A DNA stretch of 64,000 bases from Diphasiastrum complanatum (taxonomy: Eukaryota > Streptophyta > Lycopodiopsida > Lycopodiales > Lycopodiaceae), in the NCBI GenBank assembly GCA_029204225.1, contig CM055106.1, positions 48,497,337 through 48,561,336 of the forward strand. The letters run 5' to 3'. The notes below the pieces were generated by a model. That model was not told the origin of the DNA. It was given only the letters and a program-made list of their open reading frames with translations, and did no database searches. Both the position numbers and the translations under genes were made by a program. Positions 45,960 through 56,056 of the stretch are shown piece after piece (position 1 is the stretch's first letter; every line of letters begins with the position of its first letter).

Positions 45960-47720
45960 ATTATGTGTGGTTATTATGCTAGAAAATAAGAAGCTGAGCA
46001 CAAATAAAAATGAAGAGAACAAAGAGAACGAAGAGAATGAGAAGTATACCTAAGAATGACAAGCCATTCCTAAACTATAGCGATTAGTTAACTGCAGTTT
46101 ATGAGTATTGATTTAAAATCAACCTCGAGTGTACAAAGATGAGCAACAAGAGAGTATTCGGGCAGTAATTGTGGTCCAATCACAATTGTTTGTTATGCCC
46201 GGCGGGATTTTTAAAATTTACCAAAATTTGGTCGGCAAAAACAATTTTCATCCGTCAACCACGGTTACAGTTTGTCACAGATGGACACAATTGATTGCCA
46301 GTTAAGTGTTGAAAGCATGCGAAGTAACAAAAAAATCTTTACAAAGGGCCCATTTTGAGTTCTAACATCCCCTAATGAATCACTATATTGTTTTATGTTC
46401 TAGCTTTGTAATCTCAAATTGAATCTTAATTAGGTTCTTTCTCCATCATTTCTAAAGTAAATTCGAGTTTATTTGTTGTTATTTTAACACTGTCAAACGA
46501 ATCATGCACGAAAAGTGCCTATTCCATCGATCCAACCAAAAGAGCACCACGTTGAAATGTCGGTGCTTCTTTTCTCCCAAAAAAAATTCTAGGTTAAACA
46601 TGGAATACATGACTGTGGACCGCAAGTGAGTTGAAGAACGCAGTTATGGACTCGGCTCATTACATTCGCCGCGTCCATTTAGATTTACTTTACTTTATGC
46701 ATAAGCAGGCCTTGGGCCCTTTTTTATTCATTAGTGACACTTAGACTATATGGTTGGCCTTTGGCATTATTATTCATTATTAGGCCATTTGGACATATTA
46801 CTGGAGAGTGGGGGCCTTCTTGGAGGGCGCACTATTTTCCCTCCCAGTTGGGCCCTAGCCACCGGAAGCTTCCTTTTAGGGCTTCCTCTTGGCTATAAGT
46901 AGGGAAACTGTGTCATTTTTCTATATGCACTGCTAAAATCCAAGGTAACATATTGCATGCAAGCTTTCTTATAATAGTATGTTGTGGCAAAAGGGAACAC
47001 CTTTATATACACAATGATAAAACCTCTTCAACACAAATATAGTGAATTGCATATAAGCTTTTTAAATCATATGGTCTGAGTCTTGTTTTTTATGCAAGAA
47101 TAGCATTGTTGCAGAATTTGATAACTCTACAAACTATAGGTTCTACAAGTAGGTTTGTCATTGGCTGGATGATCCAACTTGGTCCGAATTGATTCATTCA
47201 TTTGCATAAACCATAGATACAGCGTTACCAATCCCGCCAGAGACAACTCATCTAATGCTAGATTTCAAAGCTTCTTGGGTGCAACTGACTTTTGGAGCGA
47301 AGGACAAGAAATTTGACCACTATACAAAAGAAAGCATAGCAGATTGGCACCAAAGGCTAGAGCTAAAAAAATGACATTCAACTCTTTGCTCTCCATAGTT
47401 GTAGGCACGAAGAAATAAGTTGCAATAATTCAGAACAAAGTAACTTTTTTGGCACTTTGTCTATTCTTTTCCCTCCTTGTATATGATTGTTAAGAAGGTT
47501 GTTTCAGATCATGACTAATAATCAATAGGCTTTGTAAACTCGTCTATAATGAGGTATTAGTAAAATGAAGTACCTTGGGTAAAGAATTAGGCACTTTTTA
47601 ATTAAGAACAAAAGATAGGAAGACTTTTTGGCTCTCAATTTGCATGGCATGATTTATGTTGTCTGGTAAGTTTCAAGAGCTTACTATGTCATCAACATAA
47701 TAAAGTGATTTTTCATTTGA
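45960..47720. other. no gene recognised
   Basis: No frame with a known domain. GGCTATAAGTAGGG at about 46881-46894, after a GC-rich stretch, looks like an LTR promoter region. Text near 47140-47420 on either strand is protein-like but stop-ridden; I cannot assign it. Confidence 0.4.
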
Positions 47721-47722
47721 AA

Positions 47723-47830
47723 TTATTTATTGATTGCTATCTCTATTCTAGCAATTTCTACATCACTATTTCTCATGAGAACAATGTCCTCAACATAAAG
47801 TAGCAATAAAGTGACATGAACTCCAAACCT
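47723..47830 (-). pseudogene. small copia RT scrap
   Basis: On the minus strand FGVHVTLLLLYVEDIVLMRN followed by SDVEIARIEIAINK is the catalytic block of copia reverse transcriptase with YVDD changed to YVED. It is only about 35 codons long and is joined to a plus-strand gypsy fragment near 47840. Confidence 0.7.
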
Positions 47831-47845
47831 GGAGTATAAAGAGTG

Positions 47846-48160
47846 AATAGGCGATCTCATTGGGAAGATTACATTTCTATGGTTGAGTTTGCATACAATA
47901 GTAGAAAGGATTTTGCTACAGGTTACAGTCCTTTTATGCTTACGTATGGTTTTCAACCTAGATCTCCTATTAATATGGAAATGAAATCTGTTAAATTAAG
48001 TTTACATGAAGGTGATACAATTGGGTCTGATGAGGATCTATTCCATTTGAAAGGTTTATCGCTTAGCGTACCTTTGAAACTTGAGAGAGTACTCAGAACT
48101 AGAGATAAACAATTGAGAAATCATTCTATCTTTGAGTGCTTGATCAGGTGGAAAGGATGA
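47846..48160 (+). pseudogene. Ty3/gypsy integrase end and pol tail
   Basis: SHWEDYISMVEFAYNSRKDF and ATGYSPFMLTYGFQPRSP are the integrase C-terminal blocks of gypsy pol. An internal deletion joins them to DLFHLKGLSLSVPLKLERVL and RTRDKQLRNHSIFECLIRW, the same tail seen on the minus strand at 18409-18642. The frame stops at 48158 shortly before the polypurine tract. Confidence 0.85.
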
Positions 48161-48230
48161 TGATTAGTGAGAGAGTTGATAGCATAAAGACAAATTTCTC
48201 TAAGTTCTGCTTCTGAGGACAGGAGAAGTT

Positions 48231-48430
48231 CAAGGGGGGAAGAATGTTACATTGACCGCATCTTGAATATAGGATTCGACATAATCCTAGACTTGTATAC
48301 ACAATACTCTAGTACTTGAGATTAGTTACACCACATTATTTAGAACGAGGCCATCCTCATACAAATGAATCAGCAATATCTGAGACACACGGAATTTTTG
48401 AACCTCACCATTCTAGATCTGATAAGTGAA
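48231..48430 (+). mobile_element. polypurine tract and start of gypsy 3' LTR
   Basis: CAAGGGGGGAAGA (48231-48243) precedes TGTTACATTGACCGC at 48245. The start TGTTACAT and the following GGATTCGACATAATCCTAGAC resemble the LTR read on the minus strand from 18328 (TGTTACATCC...GGATTCGGAATAATTCCTGAC), so both are one family. The LTR is truncated or ends before the gene at 48472. Confidence 0.65.
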
Positions 48431-48471
48431 GTGGCGTTTAGAAGAGCCATACAATAAATTCCAAAATGAAA

Positions 48472-50826
48472 TTATTCTACTCTTATAACCTTTTCCTTAA
48501 TTTGATACGTCGAAGTGAATAGAAAGGAGCATACAAGGTAAGTAGAAAGGATGCTGCTGAACGTAGCAGCTCCAAGGTTCATATTCATGACCATAATTTG
48601 CAGCCGAATTGCCTCAAACGGAGATGCCCCTCCCATGATCAGGCCAGTCATTGCACCTGGAAGGCTAATGAGACCCACGACTTTAGCATTGTCTAATGCT
48701 GGAGAAAGCGCAACAGTCAGAGCCCTCTTCAATTGTGTCAGAGTTGCCTGTCTGGGTGTGGCTCCAAGAGCTAAAGCTGTCTCAACCTACAACATTGAAA
48801 CAATGTGAAAAGATTGTCAGAAAAGATATGGTTTTACATCAGATACATGAACTTCTTGAAAAAATTGTGTGAGAGAGGATACTTACCATATCCTTTTGAA
48901 GTCTTAAGTCATCCCTTAGGCGCTTCAATGTCACCCCAGTTATGGTCATTGAACTTCCAACCATCATGCCCATGATTGGGATGATGTAGTGTGGAGTAAA
49001 GGGAAATGCTCGAACACAGATCAGTATGACCATAGTTATAGATGTACCCACAAAAATGGACACGCCTGCCACAAAGGCACCATATGGAACATGTTTGGCT
49101 CTGGTTCCCGCAGTATGTCCTGCCAATATCACCTGAAATTGCAATTTAACACTGTAAGAAACATGTAGAAATTCTTGATCAACGGCATGACAATAAGAAG
49201 TTCTTGGTCCTGCTTGCTTTTGCAGAGTCTCTTACGTCCAAATGTTCAACTTCAATACACTAAAAGCAATTAATCACAAATTACTTTTTTGTGTGTCAGT
49301 GAAGAAAGAATACATCTGAACTTTGAAACTCCTTGATGTGTATATACGATACTTTCTATCACGAAAGATTACAATTGGTGATACCAAGAGCACATAGTTC
49401 TTGGCATTTAGTCATTTCGAATTGCTATTAAAACTGTCATCGATCGAATCAGGTGAATAAAAGGTTTACATTGACCTTTTGCAAAAGTTTCGCAGCGAAG
49501 TTCTAATTAAACACCAAACAAACAAAAAAAAGTGACTCTATAAGCTATGCTACAAAAGAATAGCTAATTTTTTTGTATGTAGATCTGATTGAGCAAATTT
49601 TGAGCTGCAAAAGGGGATTCTTTAGCGTTGCTCTCCAAAGATGGCGGAGATGTAGCATTATCTTTGAATGACGTAACAAACTAAAGTAAGAATACAAGAT
49701 TTTCTTCACTAAAGGTTGCGAAAGCTGAAGTCAACAATTTTTCCTACAGAACATAGCTGTCCGTCTTACCACAAGTCAAAACCTGTGACATGTATGAATT
49801 CATTAAAATAGGAGATAAGTACTTCCAGGGGGCTAAAGGAAAGCCCGAGGTGCCAATCGTGTCACAAAGAATCCAAAGGCTTCTTACAGCTTCATTTGCT
49901 TAGCAATTCAGAATAACAATAGCAGAAGCGTGTTGGCTGATGGGGAAAATACGTCTAAAAACTAGCATCATTAATGTGACTAATCTGATAAGCATGAAGT
50001 TCCACTACAATGATTTTCTCTTTGATCAGCCTCTGCTACGTCGGAGCGTACAATGTAAATTTGATCTAGACATAAATTTGCTCCTCCTTATGGTAATCTA
50101 TGAACCCATACTAAAGCACGAGTGAAGCTTAACCATAATATTGATGACAACCAAAGTTCCAGGTGCCGTACCACGGCACCTGGTACGGCACGGGTGCCGT
50201 GGGTGGCGTTCAGTTCCACGGCACGGCAAGTGTTTTTTAAGTCATTTTTGATTAAATAAAAAAAAACCAAGTGCAGTACTACGTCGCCTGTGCCATGGTA
50301 CGGTACGGTACCTGTTACGGCACCCAGCCCCCAGGGCACCTGTAAAGTGGGGAACTTTGATGACAACTAATACCAAGATCAGAAGACAGCGTTTCTTGTT
50401 AGATTACTAGACGATGTTTTAAGAAGTAACAGTGCTTTACCATCTACACAGACCCGCTTTTGCTTAGATATATATTTTTCTAGGGCATGCTGGGAGTAGT
50501 ATTCAATAAAGATCAACAGTTTAGTGCGCTTTTGGGGCTTGAGTTGAAACTTTGAAGGTACTTGCCATGAATATGAAGGCCAGGAGAATCCAAGCGACGC
50601 TCTTTTGTCTGAGAATAAAATCTAGAAGAAACGCGACAACTGATAGCTGAATGAAAGCGCGAGTGACAGAATAAATCATGTCCTTTTGAAGACCTAGCTT
50701 TTGAACATACGAAATAACCGCAGCTGCTGCTAGAATAATCAGAGCTGGTAAAGGTTTCAACATCCCAACGGTAAGCTCCTTCATTGAAATAATTGTGAAG
50801 TCAGCCAATAGACGTTCCATTACCAT
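48472..50826 (-). CDS. ALS3: ALS3/STAR2-like ABC transporter membrane subunit
   Basis: Three exons on the minus strand give a 273-residue protein, the usual length of plant ALS3. Exon 1 is 50826-50566, exon 2 49132-48887, exon 3 48786-48472. Key blocks: GMLKPLPALIILAAAAVISY, QKLGLQKDMIYSVTRAFIQL, WILLAFIFM/VILAGHTAG, RAKHVPYGAFVAGVSIFVGT, FPFTPHYIIPIMGMMVGSSM, TITGVTLKRLRDDLRLQKDM, VETALALGATPRQATLTQLK, VGLISLPGAMTGLIMGGASP and LQIMVMNMNLGAATFSS. These match the UPF0014/FetB-type family. About seven hydrophobic segments are visible. In Arabidopsis ALS3 and rice STAR2 it is the membrane half of an ABC transporter that pairs with the STAR1 ATPase and gives aluminium tolerance. Intron 2 is GT-AG (100 bases). 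Intron 1 (1433 bases) fits only a GC donor, ATG/GCAAGT, with TTTCAG at the acceptor; that junction aligns without gap. Start 50826 has A at -3 and G at +4; 50820 is an alternative. No stop or shift is seen. Confidence 0.93.
50143..50367. mobile_element. small inverted-repeat element (MITE) in ALS3 intron 1
   Basis: A GC-rich segment bounded by CAAAGTTCC on the left and GGAACTTT on the right is flanked by the direct repeat GATGACAAC (50143-50151 and 50359-50367). Inside, GGTGCCGTACCACGGCACC and TGGTACGGCACGGGTGCCGT face GGCGTAC-type complements near 50285-50340. A target duplication of 9 bases fits a Mutator-type non-autonomous element, or 8 bases a hAT type. Composition contrasts sharply with the AT-rich intron. 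Confidence 0.75.
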
Positions 50827-51002
50827 CCTAGTAGCAAGCACACAAACACGCTAGTCGCTTCACAATTCTCACAACAGATCTACACACAAGGCCTCACACA
50901 AAAATTGCTATACAGCAAACGCAGATACAAAATTCTCACAGAAGTCTCCTCACAAAAGTCTGGAAGAGAGTAGCTAATATTATAAATAGCAAGAAGCAAT
51001 GG

Positions 51003-51311
51003 AGGTTTGCGCAAGGCTCAGTAAACCATGCCTGCTGATCAGAAACTGAATGAAGTATACATGAGCTCACAAGAGCGAAAACGACAGAGCAGTAATTGGA
51101 TTATTGTATCCGCGATGGAAGGCGCCCGAGGCTGCCGCCCGAGGGCGCCTGCGTGAAGGTTTGCGCAAGGCTCAGTAAACCTTGCCTGCTGATCAAAAAT
51201 TGAATGAAGTATACATGAGCTCACAAGAGCGAAAAACGACGGAGCAGTAATTGGATTATTGTATCCGCGATGGAACGCGGCCGAGGCTGCCGCCCGAGGG
51301 CGCCTGCGTGC
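51003..51311. repeat. 154-bp tandem duplication upstream of the ALS3-like gene
   Basis: Two direct copies (51003-51156, 51157-51311) begin AGGTTTGCGCAAGGCTCAGT and end in GCCGCCCGAGGGCGCCTGCG. They differ by a few substitutions. Each contains a GC-rich inverted repeat (GGCGCCCGAGGC against GCCCGAGGGCGCC). They lie 180-490 bases before the start codon, within the likely promoter region; a TATTTATA motif near 50985 on the minus strand is between them and the gene. Confidence 0.85.
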
Positions 51312-51582
51312 TTGCATGATTTCCTTTTTTAAAATAGTGATGAGACTTTTTGGCCTTGCATTGCAAAGGCAAATACTATGTGGTGAGTTAAGTCAATGGA
51401 ATTTGATAAAAAGTTCAACATTAAAGGATAATCTTTGGAGGTTGTTTTAAACTTTAAAGGCTATAACTTTAATTAAGGGCCGAACTAACATGCATTAAAT
51501 TTGTAAGAAGGGCTAATGCAAACAATGAATGATAAAGCTCAAAAAGCAAAAGTGCTTTACTTTGCATACATGAAAAAAAAAA

Positions 51583-51909
51583 GTGACCTGGGGGCTTCAC
51601 GAATCAGCCAAGGCGATTGAAAAGCATGTAGCGCAGCTCTGCGTGCTTGCAGAAGATTGTAATAAGTCAGATTATTCCAAACTAGTGCAAGCTTTGTGTG
51701 TTGAGCACAATGTCAACTTGATATCTATTCCCAGTGCAAAAAAGCTAGGTGAATGGGCTACATGTACTCAATGGCCTATCAAACTCAACATTGTGCAGGT
51801 CTGTGGTAGCCCAAACCTGAACCTATTTGAAGTGGAAGATAGGGCCAGCATGTGCGGCATGCGACGAGTTTACAGCACAAGAGATATTCAGGTGAGCCTG
51901 GTTGATTAG
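51583..51909 (+). pseudogene. RPS12: ribosomal protein eS12 (RPS12) fragment
   Basis: From about 51592 the frame reads GLHESAKAIEKHVAQLCVLA, EDCNKSDYSKLVQALCVEHN and VNLISIPSAKKLGEWA, closely matching the central part of eukaryotic eS12 (small ribosomal subunit). Similarity ends at about 51759; the expected G-L-C-K-I-D and C-S-C-V-V-V-K-D blocks are absent, replaced by about 50 unrelated codons ending in a stop at 51907. The N-terminal part is replaced by A-rich sequence (ATGAAAAAAAAAA). There is no visible intron inside the match. It is a truncated copy, either one retained exon or a damaged retrocopy. Confidence 0.8.
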
Positions 51910-52179
51910 ACTTTGAAGCTCAGTCCATATGTAGCATCAATCTATTCACTTTTCACTTTTAGTTGCTATTCTGGATTCTGCTACAATTCTTTTATATGTG
52001 TCTTAGACGTTGCAGCTCAACGAGCACAAACGCTCAGAGATCACAAACTCAAGGATTTGAGATTACTTGTCTCTTAATGTAGACCATATGGTCTGCGTCG
52101 TCGTCTTTGTCTGATCTTTAATAATTGTTTGTTTCTGTCCATTACTGTGCTTATTCAATACATTCTTGTTTAGTTACAT

Positions 52180-52181
<2 letters not shown>

Positions 52182-52254
<73 letters not shown>
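52182..52254. repeat. (CT)n microsatellite
   Basis: About 36 uninterrupted CT dinucleotides. The length is likely to vary between individuals. Confidence 0.97.
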
Positions 52255-52258
<4 letters not shown>

Positions 52259-53256
52259 GTTTGTGTGTAGATCATATGGGACACTTGTCTTAAACTTCTT
52301 CCTTTCAAATATTTTGAAGAAGTTGACTTATTTTAAGGGCATTTTCAGCTTTTTAAAGGATGGTGTCACCTTTTTAAGGGCACTGTCAGCTTTTTCGCAA
52401 AATCTTGAAGAGAGAGAAAAAGCGACAGTCATCTATTTTCAACGAGGAACATTCCCAACCACTTTCCAAAATGCGAAGTGAGAGAAAGGCACTTCATGTA
52501 AAATGCGAAGGGAGAAAATTTGCAGCACCCTCGTCCGCGTCAACATTCCCTACGGATTGACTATGTATAGTTGTCATCTCAAACCAATACTTCCAAGTAC
52601 AACAGCTTGCCTAATTAGATGGCAAACATTTATTGTGATTATTACATGGATGCAATGTATAAATGGATCATCCAAGCACACTCTACGTGATGCTATGTCC
52701 ATGAGATGTATGATTTGAGCCTCCCAATTACGCCGTCATTTTGGTTGTATTGTTATTTCATTGTGCTTCAGTGTAGTATAGCAGAAGCACGCATTTCTAT
52801 CCATGTATAACATAGATGAATGCTTGTTGTGATTGAATGCACTTTTTTTTTTGTTTGATCGCGCTTGTTTATTCACTCTGATCATAACACGGACGTCTAT
52901 GGCTCCTTCGCTTCTGATTAGACAGTGGCTATCTTTGACGCCTGAGGACTCGCGATATTATACTACTCTTCCATCCATTTCAGAACTAAACTTTATATTA
53001 AATCTGATTTCCAGTAATACCACACACACAAACCATTTCTAATCTCTTCGGTGGACTGTACTCTCGTTTTTGTGAGTATGAACTAATTTTTAAGATCTTG
53101 TTGGGCAATTAGAACACTTAAAGCTGTGATTATATTTAGCATAAGCTTTCTATTAGACTGTTTTTGCATCTAGCAGCTGATTGTAACGGGAGAGCTCTTC
53201 CGCAATATTCTTGCTCTCTTCTCCGTTCGTGTTCTTCGCACTCCCTTGCCCCATCA
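52255..53256. other. no gene seen; probable copia 5' LTR at right end
   Basis: TTTTTAAGGGCACTGTCAGC occurs twice in variant form (52331-52390). The last few hundred bases before 53256 probably belong to the LTR of the copia element that follows, since a primer site starts at 53260 and CCATCA ends at 53256. The LTR start is not resolved. Confidence 0.4.
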
Positions 53257-53259
53257 GAT

Positions 53260-53271
53260 TGGTATCAAAGC
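53260..53271 (+). other. primer binding site
   Basis: TGGTATCAAAGC, complementary to tRNA-iMet with one mismatch, three bases after a CA that would end the LTR. It precedes the gag start at 53325. Confidence 0.8.
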
Positions 53272-53324
53272 GTAGCTCACATAAACCAAGAGATTAAGTG
53301 TGTTCTATTTGTGTTACTGTTAAC

Positions 53325-55990
53325 ATGTCTCACATTGGTAACTCTTCATCATTATCCAACGAGGCTAGAAAAATTGGCAAGTTCAATGGTTCTAACTTCT
53401 ACTCTGGAAGTTAAAACTCTGGATGATGTTGATAGATAGAGATCTTTGGGATGTAGCAGAAGGTGCTGACCTGAAACCAGAAGATGGTGATCAAGCAAAG
53501 GCATGGAAGATCAAAGATTAGAAGGCCTTAACATGTATCACACTCAATCTGGAAGACTCCCAAAGATCCCATGTTACCACATGCAAAACCTCTATGGATG
53601 CATTAGATTTGTTATCAAATCTCTATGAGACTCATGATGTAGCCACTAGATTATATCTTAGAAGGAAGTTCTTTACTCTTAGCATGTCTGATTCTACTGC
53701 TATCACTTCTCACATCAACAATACTAAAGCTAAGGGCAAGAATATTGAATTCTTCAAGCAATTCAGAGCATCTACAGAAAATCAGACCCAGAGAAAAATC
53801 AAAGCTCTATGTACTGATGGAGGGGGAGAATACATCTCCATGGAGTTCAAAGAATTCTGCAAGGCCTGTGGAATACATCAACAATACACCACGAGCTACT
53901 CACCTCAGTCCAATGGAGTAGCAGAATGGAAGAATCGGACACTTATTGAAGTTTCAAAAGCGTGATGGCCCATGCTTCTCTTCCAAAAAGATTTTGGACC
54001 AAAGTTGTCACTACAACTGCCTACTTGCAAAATCGATCCATCACTAAGGCCCTGAATGGCAAGACGCCCTATGAGGTGTGGACTGGATCAAAGCCATCAC
54101 TCAAATATATTTGAGTGTTTGGTTGCATTTCCTATGCACAGATCCCTGAAAATCTAAGAAAGAAGCTGGATGACAAGAGCAGAAAATCGATTTTCATAGG
54201 CTACTTCCCAAATCACAAGGCATACAAGCTCTACAGTCTGATCACTCAGGAGACATTCACAAGCAAAGGTGTCATATTCATGGAAGACCAATTTTTTTAT
54301 CACAAGGGAAAAGCTTAAGAACATCCGACCCAAGGATCGAATGGTCAAAATTCGATCCAAGAGTCAAAAATTCAAAATCCAATCCAAGGGTCAAGAATTC
54401 AAAATCCAATCCAAGGGTTGAAAATTCAAAATCCGACCCAAGGGTTGAACAACAAAAAATCAATACTGACTCGGACAGTGAGTCATAACCTCAATGAATT
54501 GAACAACATCAAAAGGTCAAAATTCAACCCAAAAGATGAAATCAATCCAGATAGCCTCCATCCTGATTCATGGATGATTTGACCTGCTACTTTGTGCAGG
54601 AACCAAACATAGTACTTGATGAGGCAATGACAACACCTGATGCCTAACCAGTGGAAAGCTACAATGGATGTACAATTCGATTCTCTGATCGAGAATCAAA
54701 CTTGGACTATAACTGAGCTGCCAAAGGATTAAAATTTGATTCTATGCAAGTGGTTATTCAAGGTGAAGTATGATGTCGAAGGTAAAATAAATCGATACAA
54801 GGCCAGATTGGTAGCCAAAGACTTCTCCTAGATTCCAGATCTGGATTATTCTGAAACCTTCAGTTCTGCGGTAAAGCATGCTACAATTCATTTTCTTTCC
54901 TATGTAGCTACAACCGACCTTGAAGTTCGTCAAATGGATGCCCAAACCGCCTTCAATGGCACCATTGAAGAGGAAATCTACATGTCCCAGCCAGAAGGAT
55001 ATGAGCTGAAGGGTAAGGAGCACCTAGTATGTAAAATTCACAAAGCTATGTACGGTTTGAAACAATATCCAAGAGCCTAGTTTCAAAAGATTAATATTTT
55101 TCTAATCGAGAATGGTTTCATTCCAAACTAGGTAGACTCAAATGTTTATTTTAAGTTTATATCGGATTCCTTCGTAATCATCACTCTTTGCGTTGATGAC
55201 ATGTTACTATTTGGTGACAATTTAAATTTATTGAAGGATACCAAATGCTTGTTAGCACATGAGTACAAGATGACTATATGGGTCTAGCACACTACTGTCT
55301 CGAAATTCAGATTTTTGAATTTGACCCAGTAGATAGATTTTCATCAGTCAGCAAATATACCTCACCAATGTGCTGGGAAAATATGGAATGGCCGAGTGCA
55401 AACCGAGCCACTTTTCACTCAACCCTGTTTTGAAGCTGTCAAACGAGCAATGTCCAAAATCCGAGTTAGAGAAAGTGGAAATGGAGCAGTATATATTTCA
55501 CTCCATAATCGGTTCATTGATGTATGATATGCTCTACACTCGACCCGACCTTGCTTACTCAATCAGCTCTCTCAGCCAATTCTTTCAAATCCAGGTCCAA
55601 CCCAGTGGAAGGCTCTTGTGAAGGTCACTTATGCAGATTGGGCAAGAGATATTGATACAAGAAAATCGACCTCTTGATTTGTGTTCTTGTTCAATCAAGG
55701 CTTGATTTTATGGAATAGCCGAAAACAGACCTTAGTAGAACTATCCTCCATAGAATCAGAATACATAGCAACCACAAATGCTACCAAGGAGGCAATTTGG
55801 CTGAGGAACCTACTTGTAGATATCGAAATTATCTAGTCACACCCAACGACCCTCTACTGTGACAATCAAAGTGCCATTGCACTATCTTTGAATCTGAGAT
55901 TCCACTCTCAAAGTAAGAATATTGAAATCAAGTATCACTACCTTAGAGAGACTGTACATAATTTTTGTACTTATCACTTCTCTACGAGAG
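53325..55990 (+). pseudogene. Ty1/copia element, internally deleted and stop-ridden
   Basis: Gag starts at ATG 53325 (SLSNEARKIGKFNGSNFYSG) and reads to RLYLRRKFFTLSMSDSTA near 53690. At about 53722 it jumps directly into integrase (NTKAKGKNIEFFKQFRA, LCTDGGGEYISMEFKEF, YSPQSNGVAEWKNRTLIE), so the knuckle, protease and half the integrase are deleted. A repeat-rich linker and RT follow in several frames (KWLFKVKYD-like text, CVDDMLLFGDN near 55190), then YHSIIGSLMY-like FHSIIGSLMYDMLYTRPDLA, DWARDIDTRKS and NLRFHSQSKNIEIKYHYLRE. RNase H breaks off after TYHFSTRA near 55990, and the H3-like frame begins 67 bases later. No 3' LTR is seen. Confidence 0.92.
54324..54450 (+). repeat. 27-bp coding repeat in the copia linker
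   Basis: Four head-to-tail copies of CCAATCCAAGGGTCAAGAAT-type units encode NPRVKNSKS, NPRVKNSKS, NPRVENSKS and DPRVEQQ. They lie between integrase and reverse transcriptase, where copia polyproteins are variable. The related gag linker at 29300-29400 also contains short internal repeats. Confidence 0.8.
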
Positions 55991-56056
55991 CAGTCCATTC
56001 TTCCCCTTTCTATCTCGCTCATCGCGCAGAAGTGCGATACCTCTCAGACTACCTCT

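Noticed and set aside
50521..50841. ALS3 start at 50841 and exon 1 end at 50521
   Set aside because: The codon at 50839-50841 is GTG. The first ATG in frame is at 50826, and the stretch below 50566 is intron by alignment to the family.
52182..52254. Leu/Ser repeat protein across the CT run
   Set aside because: The open frame is just the translation of a CT microsatellite.
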